DNA of 64,000 nucleotides, from NCBI GenBank assembly GCA_017304475.1, contig JAFKKV010000022.1:62001-126000 (forward strand), written 5' to 3'. The position numbers were made by a program, and so were the translations under genes. The notes below the pieces were generated by a model. It was not told the DNA's origin. It saw nothing but the letters and a program-made list of their open reading frames with translations, and did not search any database. Within the stretch, counting starts at the first letter, position 1. Each line of letters begins with the position of its first letter. The stretch is from Hyphomicrobiales bacterium (GTDB lineage Bacteria; Pseudomonadota; Alphaproteobacteria; Rhizobiales; Phreatobacteraceae). Below are positions 45,508 to 54,134 of this stretch, piece after piece.

Positions 45508-47790
45508 ATGCGTGGGTTTGGTGGCCAACAGGGCACGGAAGAGACCGGAGCGCCGCCGCGCGGCGAGCTCGATCTCGGCGCGCTCGGCCAGGCGATCTGG
45601 GCCAGGCGGCTGTGGATCGCGATCCCGTCCGCGCTGGCGCTCGCCGGCAGTCTCGTCGTCGTCAACATGACCACGCCGACCTATCGCTCGGAGGCGCGCA
45701 TTCTCGTCGAAAGCGGCGAGAACCCCTATACCCGCTCGGAGATCGACCGGAACGGCGCGAGCGACCGCACCGCGGTCGACCAGGAAGCGGTGCTCAGCCA
45801 GGTCCAGGTGCTGATGTCGCGGGATATCGAGCGCAGCGTCGCGACGCAGCTCGAACTCGGCAAGCGCGCGGAGTTCGATCCCGTCCTGCGCGGCTTCAAC
45901 CCGATCAAGCAGGCGCTGATCCTGGCCGGCCTGGCCGAGGATCCGCTACGCATGACCTCGGAAGAGCGCGTCATGCGCAGCTATTTCGAGAAGCTCACCG
46001 CCTATCAGGTCGACAAGTCGCGGATCATCGCGGTCCAGTTCGACTCCCACGACCCGCAGCTGGCGACCCAGGCGGCGAATGCGGTGGCCGACCGCTTCCT
46101 GGAGGCCCAGCAGGCCAATAAGCGCTCGCAGACGCGTTCGGCGTCGCAATGGCTGTCGGGCGAAATCGACGGCCTCCGGCGCAAGGTCGAGGAGGCCGAG
46201 GGCCGGGTCGAGAGTTTCCGTGCCCGGGCCAACCTGTTCGTCGGCTCCAACAATACCAGCCTCACCGCCCAGCAGCTGGCGGAGGTGAACAGCCAGATCG
46301 CAACCGCCCGCGCCCAGCAGACCGATGCCCAGACCCGCTCCCGGCTGCTGCGCGACTTCCTGCGCGCCGGACGCCCGGTCGAGTCCGGCGACGTGGTCAA
46401 TTCCGAGATCATTCGCCGGCTCAACGAGCAGCGCGCCTCGGTCCAGGTGCAGCTCGCCGAGCAGTCCTCGACGCTCGGGCCGCGCCATCCGCGCATCGCC
46501 GAGCTGCGCGCGCAGCTGGGCAGCCTGGACGCGCAGGTGCGCACCGAGGCGGAGAAGCTGGTGCGCGTGCTGGAGAACGATGCACGGCTCGCCGGCGCAC
46601 GGGTCGAATCGCTCGGCCAGACGCTCGACCAGGTCAAGCGGCAGGCTTCGGAAGCGAGCGAGCAGGAGGTACAGCTGCGCGTGCTCGAGCGCGAGGCGAA
46701 ATCGCATCGCGACCAGCTCGAAGGGCTGCTCGCCCGTTATCGCGACGCCACCGCGCGCGACAGCCTGAGCGCCATGCCCGCCGATGCGCGCATCGTTTCG
46801 CGCGCCACCGTCTCCAATGTCCCGGCCTTTCCGAAGAAACTGCCGACCATCCTGATCACCACGCTCGGCACCATGCTGCTGGCGATCGGATGCGTTGCCA
46901 CCGGCGCGCTGATGAGCGGCGCCGCGCAGCGTCCCGGCCGCGCCGAAGAGGGCGACACGCCGCCGGATGAGCGGATGCCGGTGCTCGAAGGCGAGGACAG
47001 GGCGCCGGATCTCGCGCCGGATCACGGACCGGACCCGGTCGTGTCGCCGGAATCCGCGGCGCATGAACCCGCGCCGCGCCGCGTCGCCTCGGCCGAAGCG
47101 CCTGATGTCGACGACGGCAAGGCCTTCGAGGCCGACCTGGTCGAGGATCTCGCGGGCGTTGCCCCGCTTGCCCCTTCCGTCGATCCCGACGAGGAGGCAC
47201 CGGCCGAAAGCATCAACAGCCTGGCCGCGCGGCTGGATGCGGCCGGCCAGCCGGTCCGTCGCACCCTGGTGCTGGCCACTGGCCCGGGGCTTGCCGCCAC
47301 CGGCGTGACGCTGGCTCTGGCCAGGCAGTTCGCCGCCGGCGGGCGCCGCGTGGTGATGGTCGATCTCGACGGCGACAATGCCGCGCTGTCCTCGCTTGCC
47401 GGCCATGGCGCGCCGGGGCTCGCCGATCTCCTGGGCGAACGGGCCTCGTTCGCCGAGATCATTCACCGCGACCCGGCGTCGCGGGCGCACCTCGTGCCGC
47501 TCGGCCGCAGGCTCGCCGGCAGCCGAGATGTTACCGAGGACGAGCGCCTGTCATTTGCCGTGGGCGCGCTGACCCGCACCTATGACGTGGTGCTGATCCT
47601 GGCCGGCCAGCTCGCGGTGGACGGCGCCGCTTTCTCGCGGATCGCGGCCTTTGCCGGCGACGCAGTGATCATCGGCGACACCAGCGCCTCCGACCCGGCG
47701 GTGGTGGCGGCCTATGCCGCGCTCGATCGCGAGGGATTGAAGCCGGTGACGGTCATGCTGACGGTGCCGGAGGCGGCGGTCGCGGCCTGA
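45508..47790 (+). CDS. Polysaccharide co-polymerase, Wzc/GumC-like, with degenerate tyrosine-kinase domain
   Basis: A 760-residue inner-membrane protein. The Wzz domain starts after TM1 (LWIAIPSALALAGSLVVVNM, about 34-53); a long periplasmic coiled coil (about 200-410) leads to GNVR-like sequence and TM2 (LPTILITTLGTMLLAIGCVA). An acidic linker precedes a CpsD/CapB-like P-loop domain from about residue 586. Its Walker A reads ATGPGLAATGVTLA, without the Lys; the DxD of Walker A' (VVMVDLDGD) is kept, and no C-terminal Tyr cluster is seen. It controls chain length and export with the Wza-like protein; kinase activity is doubtful. Confidence 0.9.
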   Translation: MRGFGGQQGTEETGAPPRGELDLGALGQAIWARRLWIAIPSALALAGSLVVVNMTTPTYRSEARILVESGENPYTRSEIDRNGASDRTAVDQEAVLSQVQVLMSRDIERSVATQLELGKRAEFDPVLRGFNPIKQALILAGLAEDPLRMTSEERVMRSYFEKLTAYQVDKSRIIAVQFDSHDPQLATQAANAVADRFLEAQQANKRSQTRSASQWLSGEIDGLRRKVEEAEGRVESFRARANLFVGSNNTSLTAQQLAEVNSQIATARAQQTDAQTRSRLLRDFLRAGRPVESGDVVNSEIIRRLNEQRASVQVQLAEQSSTLGPRHPRIAELRAQLGSLDAQVRTEAEKLVRVLENDARLAGARVESLGQTLDQVKRQASEASEQEVQLRVLEREAKSHRDQLEGLLARYRDATARDSLSAMPADARIVSRATVSNVPAFPKKLPTILITTLGTMLLAIGCVATGALMSGAAQRPGRAEEGDTPPDERMPVLEGEDRAPDLAPDHGPDPVVSPESAAHEPAPRRVASAEAPDVDDGKAFEADLVEDLAGVAPLAPSVDPDEEAPAESINSLAARLDAAGQPVRRTLVLATGPGLAATGVTLALARQFAAGGRRVVMVDLDGDNAALSSLAGHGAPGLADLLGERASFAEIIHRDPASRAHLVPLGRRLAGSRDVTEDERLSFAVGALTRTYDVVLILAGQLAVDGAAFSRIAAFAGDAVIIGDTSASDPAVVAAYAALDREGLKPVTVMLTVPEAAVAA

Positions 47791-47810
47791 CGGAGGGCGG
47801 CGGCTCGGAT

Positions 47811-47840
47811 GCTTCGGACTGCAAGACTTCAGTCCGAAGC
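47811..47840. terminator. Perfect 10-bp inverted repeat between convergent genes
   Basis: GCTTCGGACT (47811-47820) and AGTCCGAAGC (47831-47840) with a 10-nt loop lie between the wzc-like gene and the convergent acyltransferase gene. A T-run is lacking; it may act bidirectionally. Confidence 0.5.
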
Positions 47841-47856
47841 GATCGAACTCTTCACA

Positions 47857-49056
47857 TCAGGCCCGGGCCTGTCCGCGCGCGCGGCGCAGCGCCTGCACCA
47901 GCGGCCATAGCCGATCCGACTGTTTGATCGCACGCTTCATCCGCATCGCCGCACCATAGGCGGCGGCGGCCGCCTGGCCGCGCCAGGTGATGGGGATGAA
48001 TTGGTCGAACAGCATGTCCTCCCCGTCGCACAGGCTCGACTTGTAGCGCGCCTTGCCGGCGCCGAGATCGAAGACGGCGAGGCCGGCGAGGCAGCAATGG
48101 CGGATCAGGTGGCTGAGCAGGATCTCGCCCGGGCTCTCGCGCGTCATCGGTCCCGCGGTCATCGCATTGAACATGCCGGAGAAACGACCATTGGCGACCG
48201 TGCCGCCGAAGGTCGCCACCGGTTCGCCCGCCACCGTCAGGGCGTAGAGCTCAATGACCGGCCGGCCCTCGGCGAGGCCGCGTGTCGCGGCGGTCAGAAT
48301 GAAGTCGCGCGCATCGGGCTCGGCGAAAGCATTGGGAATGCCGAGTTCGCGGCAGCGCTGGGCCTTTTGTGCGAGGAAGGCATCGGTGAAGGTCTCGACC
48401 TGGTCGCGGGTCTCCGCCTTGACGAAGGCGACCGTGCCATGGGCCGCGAGCGCCTTTTCCTTCTTGCGCAGCTTCTTGCGCGCCGGGCCGGACATGGCGG
48501 CGGCGAGCGTCGCTTCGGGATCGGGCCCGAGCGCCAGATGATAACCGAAGGAAGGCGAGGGCTGATGGGCGAGCCGGTGCAGCGGATTGTCCAGGCCGGC
48601 CCAGCTGGTCGGCTGGCCGGTCAGGCTGAACAGGTCGATCCGCCGCGGCGCCTGCCGGGCGATGGCCTCGAGGGCGTCTTGCAGCAGGGCCGGCGTGCAG
48701 GCTTGCGCGAAGGCCGGCCGCCATAGGCCGAGGCCGAAATTGCAGTGCTTGCCGCCGATGAAACGTGCCACCGACAAGCCGTTGGTCCCGGAAATGGCGA
48801 GCGGCAGCAGAGCCTGGGGCCGGCCGGCCGCATCGCTCAGAATGGCGAGGCACGGCGTGGAGCCTTCGCCGAGAGTGGTGTGAAAGCAGTCGGCCCAGTC
48901 GAAGCGCTGATAGGCGCTGAACACGGCATCGGCCTCGAGGGCGCGCCACACCGCTTCCGCCTCGGCGAAACTGGCGGTCACTCGCAGCCCGAAGGCCGCG
49001 GCCGAAGCCAGGTCGTCCCTGCCGCCATAGGTCGCCGTGTCGATGGTCAGGGTCAT
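47857..49056 (-). CDS. FemAB/BioF2-like GNAT acyltransferase (CelD family)
   Basis: A protein of about 399 residues with a duplicated GNAT fold. The second half has the PF13480 pattern GPARKKLRKKEKALAAHGTV, then VIELYALTVAGEPVATFGGT, FSGMFNAMTAGPMTRESPGE and the final VFDLGAGKARYKSSLCDGED. Such proteins are common in EPS and cellulose clusters and probably acylate sugars or lipid-linked intermediates. The ATG at 49056 (MTLTIDTATY) is preferred to the ATG at 49077. It is convergent with the wzc-like gene. Confidence 0.82.
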   Translation of the reverse strand: MTLTIDTATYGGRDDLASAAAFGLRVTASFAEAEAVWRALEADAVFSAYQRFDWADCFHTTLGEGSTPCLAILSDAAGRPQALLPLAISGTNGLSVARFIGGKHCNFGLGLWRPAFAQACTPALLQDALEAIARQAPRRIDLFSLTGQPTSWAGLDNPLHRLAHQPSPSFGYHLALGPDPEATLAAAMSGPARKKLRKKEKALAAHGTVAFVKAETRDQVETFTDAFLAQKAQRCRELGIPNAFAEPDARDFILTAATRGLAEGRPVIELYALTVAGEPVATFGGTVANGRFSGMFNAMTAGPMTRESPGEILLSHLIRHCCLAGLAVFDLGAGKARYKSSLCDGEDMLFDQFIPITWRGQAAAAAYGAAMRMKRAIKQSDRLWPLVQALRRARGQARA

Positions 49057-49336
49057 CGCTTCGTCCGCCGCGCGCACGATCAGCTATCAAAGAAGTCTCA
49101 ACAATCTGTTGTGGGGGGCTGCGTTCGAGGGTGGGGTTCGGCCCAACTGGGGGCGGGCGATCGCATTTGGCCGCCTCTGCTTGTTGCCTGCGACCCCGGC
49201 TGTCGCGTCCTGCCTTGCTGCCGGTCTTGCGCGAGAACCACGGCGCAATCTCCCGCGGCGTGGCCGCGACTTTCGCGCAAGTCTTGGGGCGCGAGCGAGC
49301 GCAGCCGAATTGGACCGCGCGGCTGTTGGCATTCTC

Positions 49337-49522
49337 TACGTCACCCCCGGCCGAGCCCGGCAGAAGCCCTTGCTTCTGCCGGTGCGAGGGGAAGGGGGTC
49401 CAGGGGTTGCAGGGCTTATCCCCCAACGTGGCGAAATCGCCCGGACACATGCGCTAAAGGCGCGGCGAAGCGGCCCCTGGACCCCCTTCCCCTCGGCTTC
49501 GCCTCGGCCGGGGGTGACGTAC
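49337..49522. repeat. REP-A composite repeat (inverted pair) with internal hairpin
   Basis: The left arm 49337-49415 and inverted right arm 49474-49522 have the core TGGACCCCCTTCCCCTCG and CCGGGGGTGACGT, a variant of the 12466 copy. The left arm carries the hairpin GGCAGAAGC-CCTT-GCTTCTGCC at 49359-49380. The gap between genes, 49057-49663, holds nothing else recognisable. Confidence 0.75.
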
Positions 49523-49663
49523 AGTGCGCGTGTGTCACGTAGTGTGAACCCTTTAGCTTGCCCATCCCAAGCTCCGAGCCGAGCGAGCCTCGGGGACGGC
49601 CACCCGATGCGCAGTTGGCCTGCGCTTCCTGCAAGTTTCGTGACGGACCCTCTGTCTGCGCCT

Positions 49664-50539
49664 TCAATGCGCGAAGGGCCGTTTCCACTGGCGGGGATGA
49701 CGATGCTCCGTGACCCCGCCCTCGCGCGTCTCGCGCAGGTAGTGGCTCGGCGGCACCCCCAGCATGCGCTTGAACATGGTGGTGAAGGCGGCGACGCTTT
49801 CATAACCGAGATCCAGCGCGACGCTGGTGACCGGCTCGCCATCGGCAAGCCGGGGAAGGGCCGCGAACAGGCAGGCTTGCTGGCGCCAGGCCTGCAGGCT
49901 CAGGCCGGTCTCACGGCGGAAGGCACGGGTGAAGGCGCGCCGGCTCATCGCCAGCTGGTCGGCCCAGTCGTCGATGCGGGCATGGGGCGAGGGCTGTTCC
50001 AGAAAGCGCCGGCACAGCATGGCGATCCGCGGCTCGGCCGGAAAGGCGAGGCCGAGCGGCTGCTCCGGCAGGCGGGGAATTTCATGCGTGATCAGGGCCA
50101 TGACCAGGCCGGCCCGGCTCATCGGCTCATGGGCGAGCGGCAAGGTCACTGCCTCGACGATCAGGCTGCGCATCAGGTCGGTGACCGCGACCACCCGAAA
50201 GCCCTCGGGCAGGCCCTCGATCGCGTCCGGCGCGACATAGACCGAGCGCATGCTGACCCGGCCCAGCATCTCCACGGCATGTTCGACCCGCGCCGGGATC
50301 CACAAGGCGTGACCGGCCGGCACCACCCAGCGGCCGATGCCGGTGGTGACCGTCACCACGCCGCGCAGCGCATAAAGCAGCTGCGCGCGCGAATGGCGAT
50401 GCGCCTTGACCAGATAGCCCTGGGGATAGTCGCTGGCGAGCGCGATGGTCTGCTGGTCGGTGCTCTCGATCCAGGCCCGCCGCACGCCGTCGATATCCAG
50501 GTCGGATCTCGGCACGAGATCCTTGTCGGGGCGTTCCAT
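49664..50539 (-). CDS. AraC-family transcriptional regulator
   Basis: A 291-residue regulator. The N-terminal cupin-like ligand domain includes VKAHRHSRAQLLYALRGVVT and GHALWIPARVEHAVEM; the C-terminal double HTH runs over WADQLAMSRRAFTRAFRRET, SLQAWRQQACLFAALPRLAD and VTSVALDLGYESVAAFTTMF. It is divergent from an Fsr-like MFS gene by about 125 bp and is likely its regulator. Confidence 0.92.
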   Translation of the reverse strand: MERPDKDLVPRSDLDIDGVRRAWIESTDQQTIALASDYPQGYLVKAHRHSRAQLLYALRGVVTVTTGIGRWVVPAGHALWIPARVEHAVEMLGRVSMRSVYVAPDAIEGLPEGFRVVAVTDLMRSLIVEAVTLPLAHEPMSRAGLVMALITHEIPRLPEQPLGLAFPAEPRIAMLCRRFLEQPSPHARIDDWADQLAMSRRAFTRAFRRETGLSLQAWRQQACLFAALPRLADGEPVTSVALDLGYESVAAFTTMFKRMLGVPPSHYLRETREGGVTEHRHPRQWKRPFAH

Positions 50540-50664
50540 TGATTGGCCCAGTCTCGAAAGAACTAGACCAGATCACGCAAGCAGGTCAGGGCGCAAGCTC
50601 TATTCTCGGCGCGAACCTCGGGCCAATGCGCGGCTTGCGCCGCAGCACCCGCATGCCCTGGACC

Positions 50665-51906
50665 ATGGAGCATCCCGTGACCCCTACCGCCACGACGGCC
50701 GATCCGGCGGCCGCCGACAGCACCGCGTTCAAGGTTATCGCGGCGCTCGGCTTCTGCCATCTGCTCAACGACATGATGCAGTCGCTGCTGACCGCGCTCT
50801 ATCCCATGCTGAAAAGCGATTTCGGCTTGGATTTCGGCCAGATCGGCCTGCTGACCTTGACCTTCAACGTCACCGCCTCGCTGCTGCAGCCGGTGGTCGG
50901 CCTCTATACCGACAAGCGGCCCATGCCCTATTCGCTGTCGCTCGGCATGGGTTTCACGCTCATCGGCCTGATCCTGCTGGCTTTCGCGCATCACTACTGG
51001 CTGCTGCTGGTCGCCTCCGCCCTGGTCGGCATGGGCTCGGCGGTGTTCCACCCGGAAGCCTCGCGGATCGCCCGTACGGCGTCCGGCGGCCGGCATGGCC
51101 TGGCCCAGTCGCTGTTCCAGGTCGGCGGCAATTTCGGTTCGGCGATCGGCCCGCTGCTCGCCGCCTTCATCGTGCTGCCCAAGGGCCAGTCGAGCGTCGC
51201 CTGGTTCTCGCTCGCCGCCCTGCTGGCCATGGTTGTGCTCTGGCAGGTCGGTGGCTGGTATGCCCGGCACCGCGCGGCCAGCGCCAAGCGGCCGGCGGCG
51301 GTCACGCCCATCGCGCTGTCGCCCAACAAGATCATCCTGGCGCTGGTGGTGCTCGGCGTGCTGGTCTTCTCGAAATATGTCTACATGGCGAGCCTGACGA
51401 GCTATTACACCTTCTACCTCATCCATAAATTCGACCTGTCGGTGCGCGACTCGCAATTGCTGCTGTTCCTGTTTCTGGGCGCGGTGGCGGTGGGCACGAT
51501 CGTCGGCGGGCCGATCGGCGACCGTTTCGGCCGCAAGCTGGTGATCTGGGGCTCGATCCTGGGCGCCTTGCCGTTCACGCTGGCCTTGCCCTATGCCGAT
51601 CTCGCCTGGACCGCCGTGTTGACGGTGCTGATCGGCCTGATCATGGCCTCGGCCTTCTCGGCGATCATCGTGTTCGCCCAGGAGCTGGTGCCGGGCAAGG
51701 TCGGGCTGATCGCCGGCCTGTTCTTCGGCTTCGCCTTCGGCATCGGCGGCATCGGTGCGGCCGTGCTGGGCGCGCTGGCCGACGTCAAGGGCATCGATTA
51801 TGTCTACTGGATCTGCTCGTTCCTGCCCTTGGTCGGCCTGCTGACCATCTTCCTGCCCGACATGGCCGAGGCGCGCGCCAAGGCCAGGCGGGCACAGCCG
51901 GCCTGA
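50665..51906 (+). CDS. MFS transporter, fosmidomycin-resistance (Fsr) type
   Basis: A protein of about 413 residues with twelve helices. The Fsr family pattern is GFCHLLNDMMQSLLTALYPM at the first helix, SDFGLDFGQIGLLTLTFNVT, LVGMGSAVFHPEASRIARTA and, in the second half, GAVAVGTIVGGPIGDRFGRK. It exports drugs or metabolites of unknown identity; Fsr gives fosmidomycin resistance in E. coli. The start at 50665 is the family-like choice, with a weak ribosome-binding site; the frame is open from 50539. It is paired with the divergent AraC regulator and inserted within EPS genes. Confidence 0.88.
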   Translation: MEHPVTPTATTADPAAADSTAFKVIAALGFCHLLNDMMQSLLTALYPMLKSDFGLDFGQIGLLTLTFNVTASLLQPVVGLYTDKRPMPYSLSLGMGFTLIGLILLAFAHHYWLLLVASALVGMGSAVFHPEASRIARTASGGRHGLAQSLFQVGGNFGSAIGPLLAAFIVLPKGQSSVAWFSLAALLAMVVLWQVGGWYARHRAASAKRPAAVTPIALSPNKIILALVVLGVLVFSKYVYMASLTSYYTFYLIHKFDLSVRDSQLLLFLFLGAVAVGTIVGGPIGDRFGRKLVIWGSILGALPFTLALPYADLAWTAVLTVLIGLIMASAFSAIIVFAQELVPGKVGLIAGLFFGFAFGIGGIGAAVLGALADVKGIDYVYWICSFLPLVGLLTIFLPDMAEARAKARRAQPA

Positions 51907-51937
51907 ACGGGGAGGCTCACGCGCGGGAGAGCCCGGC

Positions 51938-52462
51938 TTGGTCGCGGATATCGTCACCGAACGCCTGGTGCTGAGGCACCTGTCGATCGCCATGCTGGAG
52001 GCGACCGGGCAGGGCGACCGGCGCAAGCTGGAGAGCCTGCTCGGCGTCGAGGTGTCCGACGCCTGGTTCGAGGAAGCGGATCTTGCGGCCTGGCGCCGCG
52101 ACGACCTTCTGGGTGATCCCGGTTATGCGCCCTGGTCGCTCAGGGCCATCTGCATGGCCGGCGGCGGCATGGTCGGCCATGCCGGCTTTCACGAGCAGCC
52201 GGCGGCCGGCGTGGCCGAGATGGGCTACCTGGTCTTTCCCGATCACCGGCGCCAAGGCATTGCCGGAGAGGCCATCGGCGGGCTGATGGCCTGGGCGCGC
52301 AAGGAGGCCGCGATCCGCCGTTTCGTGCTGTCGGTCGCGCCTGGCAATGCCGCCTCGATCGCCATTGCCGGCCGGCTCGGCTTTCGCCACGACGGCGGAC
52401 ACGAGGACCCGGTCGACGGCTGGGAGGACATCTATGTGCTGGATCTCCCGGCACGGGCATGA
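51938..52462 (+). CDS. GNAT-family N-acetyltransferase (RimJ-like)
   Basis: A 174-residue acetyltransferase. The N-terminal DIVTERLVLRHLSIAM is typical of RimJ/RimL-type GNATs; the acetyl-CoA motif A is VAEMGYLVFPDHRRQGIAGE, and RRFVLSVAPGNAASIAIAGR and LGFRHDGGHED complete the fold. The substrate is unknown. It starts with TTG at 51938 with GGGAGAG upstream, 31 bp after the MFS gene, possibly in one operon with it. Confidence 0.82.
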   Translation: MVADIVTERLVLRHLSIAMLEATGQGDRRKLESLLGVEVSDAWFEEADLAAWRRDDLLGDPGYAPWSLRAICMAGGGMVGHAGFHEQPAAGVAEMGYLVFPDHRRQGIAGEAIGGLMAWARKEAAIRRFVLSVAPGNAASIAIAGRLGFRHDGGHEDPVDGWEDIYVLDLPARA

Positions 52463-52625
52463 GCCGCTTCCGGCGGAGGGCGGCCCGGGACATGCCGAGC
52501 GCAACCTTCGCGAGAATTGTTTCCGGCCAGATACATTTCCACCAAATCTCAATCTATGGGACCGATGGTGACTGGGGTAACAATCACGTCATCGGCGTGA
52601 CCGGCCAGAGGACCATTGGAGCGAC

Positions 52626-53681
52626 ATGAGCGGGATCCGGATGTCCGCCTTCAAGGCCGGTCTCGAGACGCTGTATTTCACCGGGGCGCATCGGGCGCTG
52701 CGCCCGGTCTTCGGCGGCGTCGGCGCCATCCTGATGCTCCACCATGTCCGGCCGGAGGAGCGCCGCGACTTCGCGCCCAATGCGCTGCTCGAAGTGACAC
52801 CGGAATTCCTCGAAGGCGTGGTCGAGCGGGTGCGGGCGCGGGGCTTCGACATCGTCTCGATCGACGAGGTCGCGCGGCGGCTCACCGCGGGTGACGAGGG
52901 CCGTCCCTTCGTCGCCTTCACCTTCGACGACGGCTATCGCGACAACCTGGAATTCGCCTATCCGATCCTGAAGCGCCATGGCGCGCCGTTCACCATCTAT
53001 CTGCCGACCGCCTTTACCGAGCAGCGCGGCGAATTGTGGTGGCTGGTGCTGGAGCAGACGATCCGCACCCAGCGGGCCGTGGTGGCGCAGATCGCCGGCA
53101 AGGTGGTGCATTTCGACTGTTCGACCGCTTCCCTCAAGCGCGACGCCTATCGGGAAATCTATTGGTGGCTGCGCTCGCTGCCGGAGACCGAGCTGCGCGC
53201 CTATGTGCGCGATCTCGCCGCCCGCCACGGCCTCGATTTCCGCGACACCTGCCGCAAGCTGTGCATGACCTGGGACGAGATCCAGGCACTTGCCGCCGAC
53301 CCGCTGGTCACTTTCGGCGCCCATACCGTCAATCACTACATGCTGGCGAAATTTCCGCTGGAGACGGCGCGCAGCGAAATGCAGCAGTCGAAGACGATCA
53401 TCGAGGAGCGGCTCGGCCGGCCGATCGACCATTTCGCCTATCCGGTCGGCGATCCGACCTCGGCCGGCCCGCGCGAATTCCAGCTCGCCCGCGAGCTCGG
53501 CTTCGAAACCGCCGTCACGACCCGCCCGGGACTGATCTTCGCCGAGCATCGCGACCATCTGACCGCGCTGCCGCGGGTTTCGCTCAACGGCTATTTCCAG
53601 TCGCTCCGCTATTTCGACGTGCTCCTGTCGGGCGCGCCCTTCGCCTTCTTCAACCGGTTTCGCAAGGTCAACGCGGCCTAG
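52626..53681 (+). CDS. Polysaccharide deacetylase (NodB/CE4 family)
   Basis: A 351-residue protein with a NodB domain. Motif 1 is FVAFTFDDGYRDNLEFAYPI (two Asp), motif 2 with the zinc His pair is FGAHTVNHYMLAKF, and FAYPVGDPTSAGPREFQLAR continues the barrel. No signal peptide is seen. It removes N- or O-acetyl groups from a glycan, perhaps the EPS made by the genes at 39.8-49 kb. Its 3' end overlaps the convergent 78-residue gene by 4 bp. Confidence 0.9.
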   Translation: MSGIRMSAFKAGLETLYFTGAHRALRPVFGGVGAILMLHHVRPEERRDFAPNALLEVTPEFLEGVVERVRARGFDIVSIDEVARRLTAGDEGRPFVAFTFDDGYRDNLEFAYPILKRHGAPFTIYLPTAFTEQRGELWWLVLEQTIRTQRAVVAQIAGKVVHFDCSTASLKRDAYREIYWWLRSLPETELRAYVRDLAARHGLDFRDTCRKLCMTWDEIQALAADPLVTFGAHTVNHYMLAKFPLETARSEMQQSKTIIEERLGRPIDHFAYPVGDPTSAGPREFQLARELGFETAVTTRPGLIFAEHRDHLTALPRVSLNGYFQSLRYFDVLLSGAPFAFFNRFRKVNAA

Positions 53682-53914
53682 ACGTCGGCGGGAACCCGAA
53701 AGACGCTGTCGACAAGGGCGTCCCGGGCGGCGCCTTCCTCGCTCAGGAACTCGGCGATCTCGAACTCGTCGACGCCGCTGTGACGGGGCGCCTGCCATTC
53801 GTGGCGGACGAACAGGCGGCCGCTGGCGCGATCGAGGATCAGCGTCCACCAATCCTCGTCGCTCGGCGTCGGGCCCCGCGCGGCGCGGTAGAATTCTCGC
53901 TGGATGACGGTCAT
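53678..53914 (-). CDS. Conserved-looking small protein of unknown function
   Basis: A 78-residue soluble protein: the strand-rich WWTLILDRASGRLFVRHEWQ is followed by the acidic helix FEIAEFLSEEGAARDALVDS. It resembles small uncharacterised Hyphomicrobiales proteins that pair a beta hairpin with an acidic helix. It is convergent with the deacetylase and divergent from lolC; no domain is assigned. Confidence 0.65.
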   Translation of the reverse strand: MTVIQREFYRAARGPTPSDEDWWTLILDRASGRLFVRHEWQAPRHSGVDEFEIAEFLSEEGAARDALVDSVFRVPADV

Positions 53915-54134
53915 GCCGGGTCCCTCGTGTGCTTTCCGGGAGGCCTATGGGAACGACCAGACGATGCTACAGCCCGGCCCGGCGCGGTCAATTTCAAACC
54001 GGAACGGGGGCCAAATTCGCCGCGGCTTTCACGGACTTTGGAAAAACCGCCTGAAGCCCGTCGCGAGAAGGCCTGAATCAGATAGTTTGTGCAGGACGCG
54101 CCCGCGCCCGCGGTTCGCCCAAACCGAACGCACG

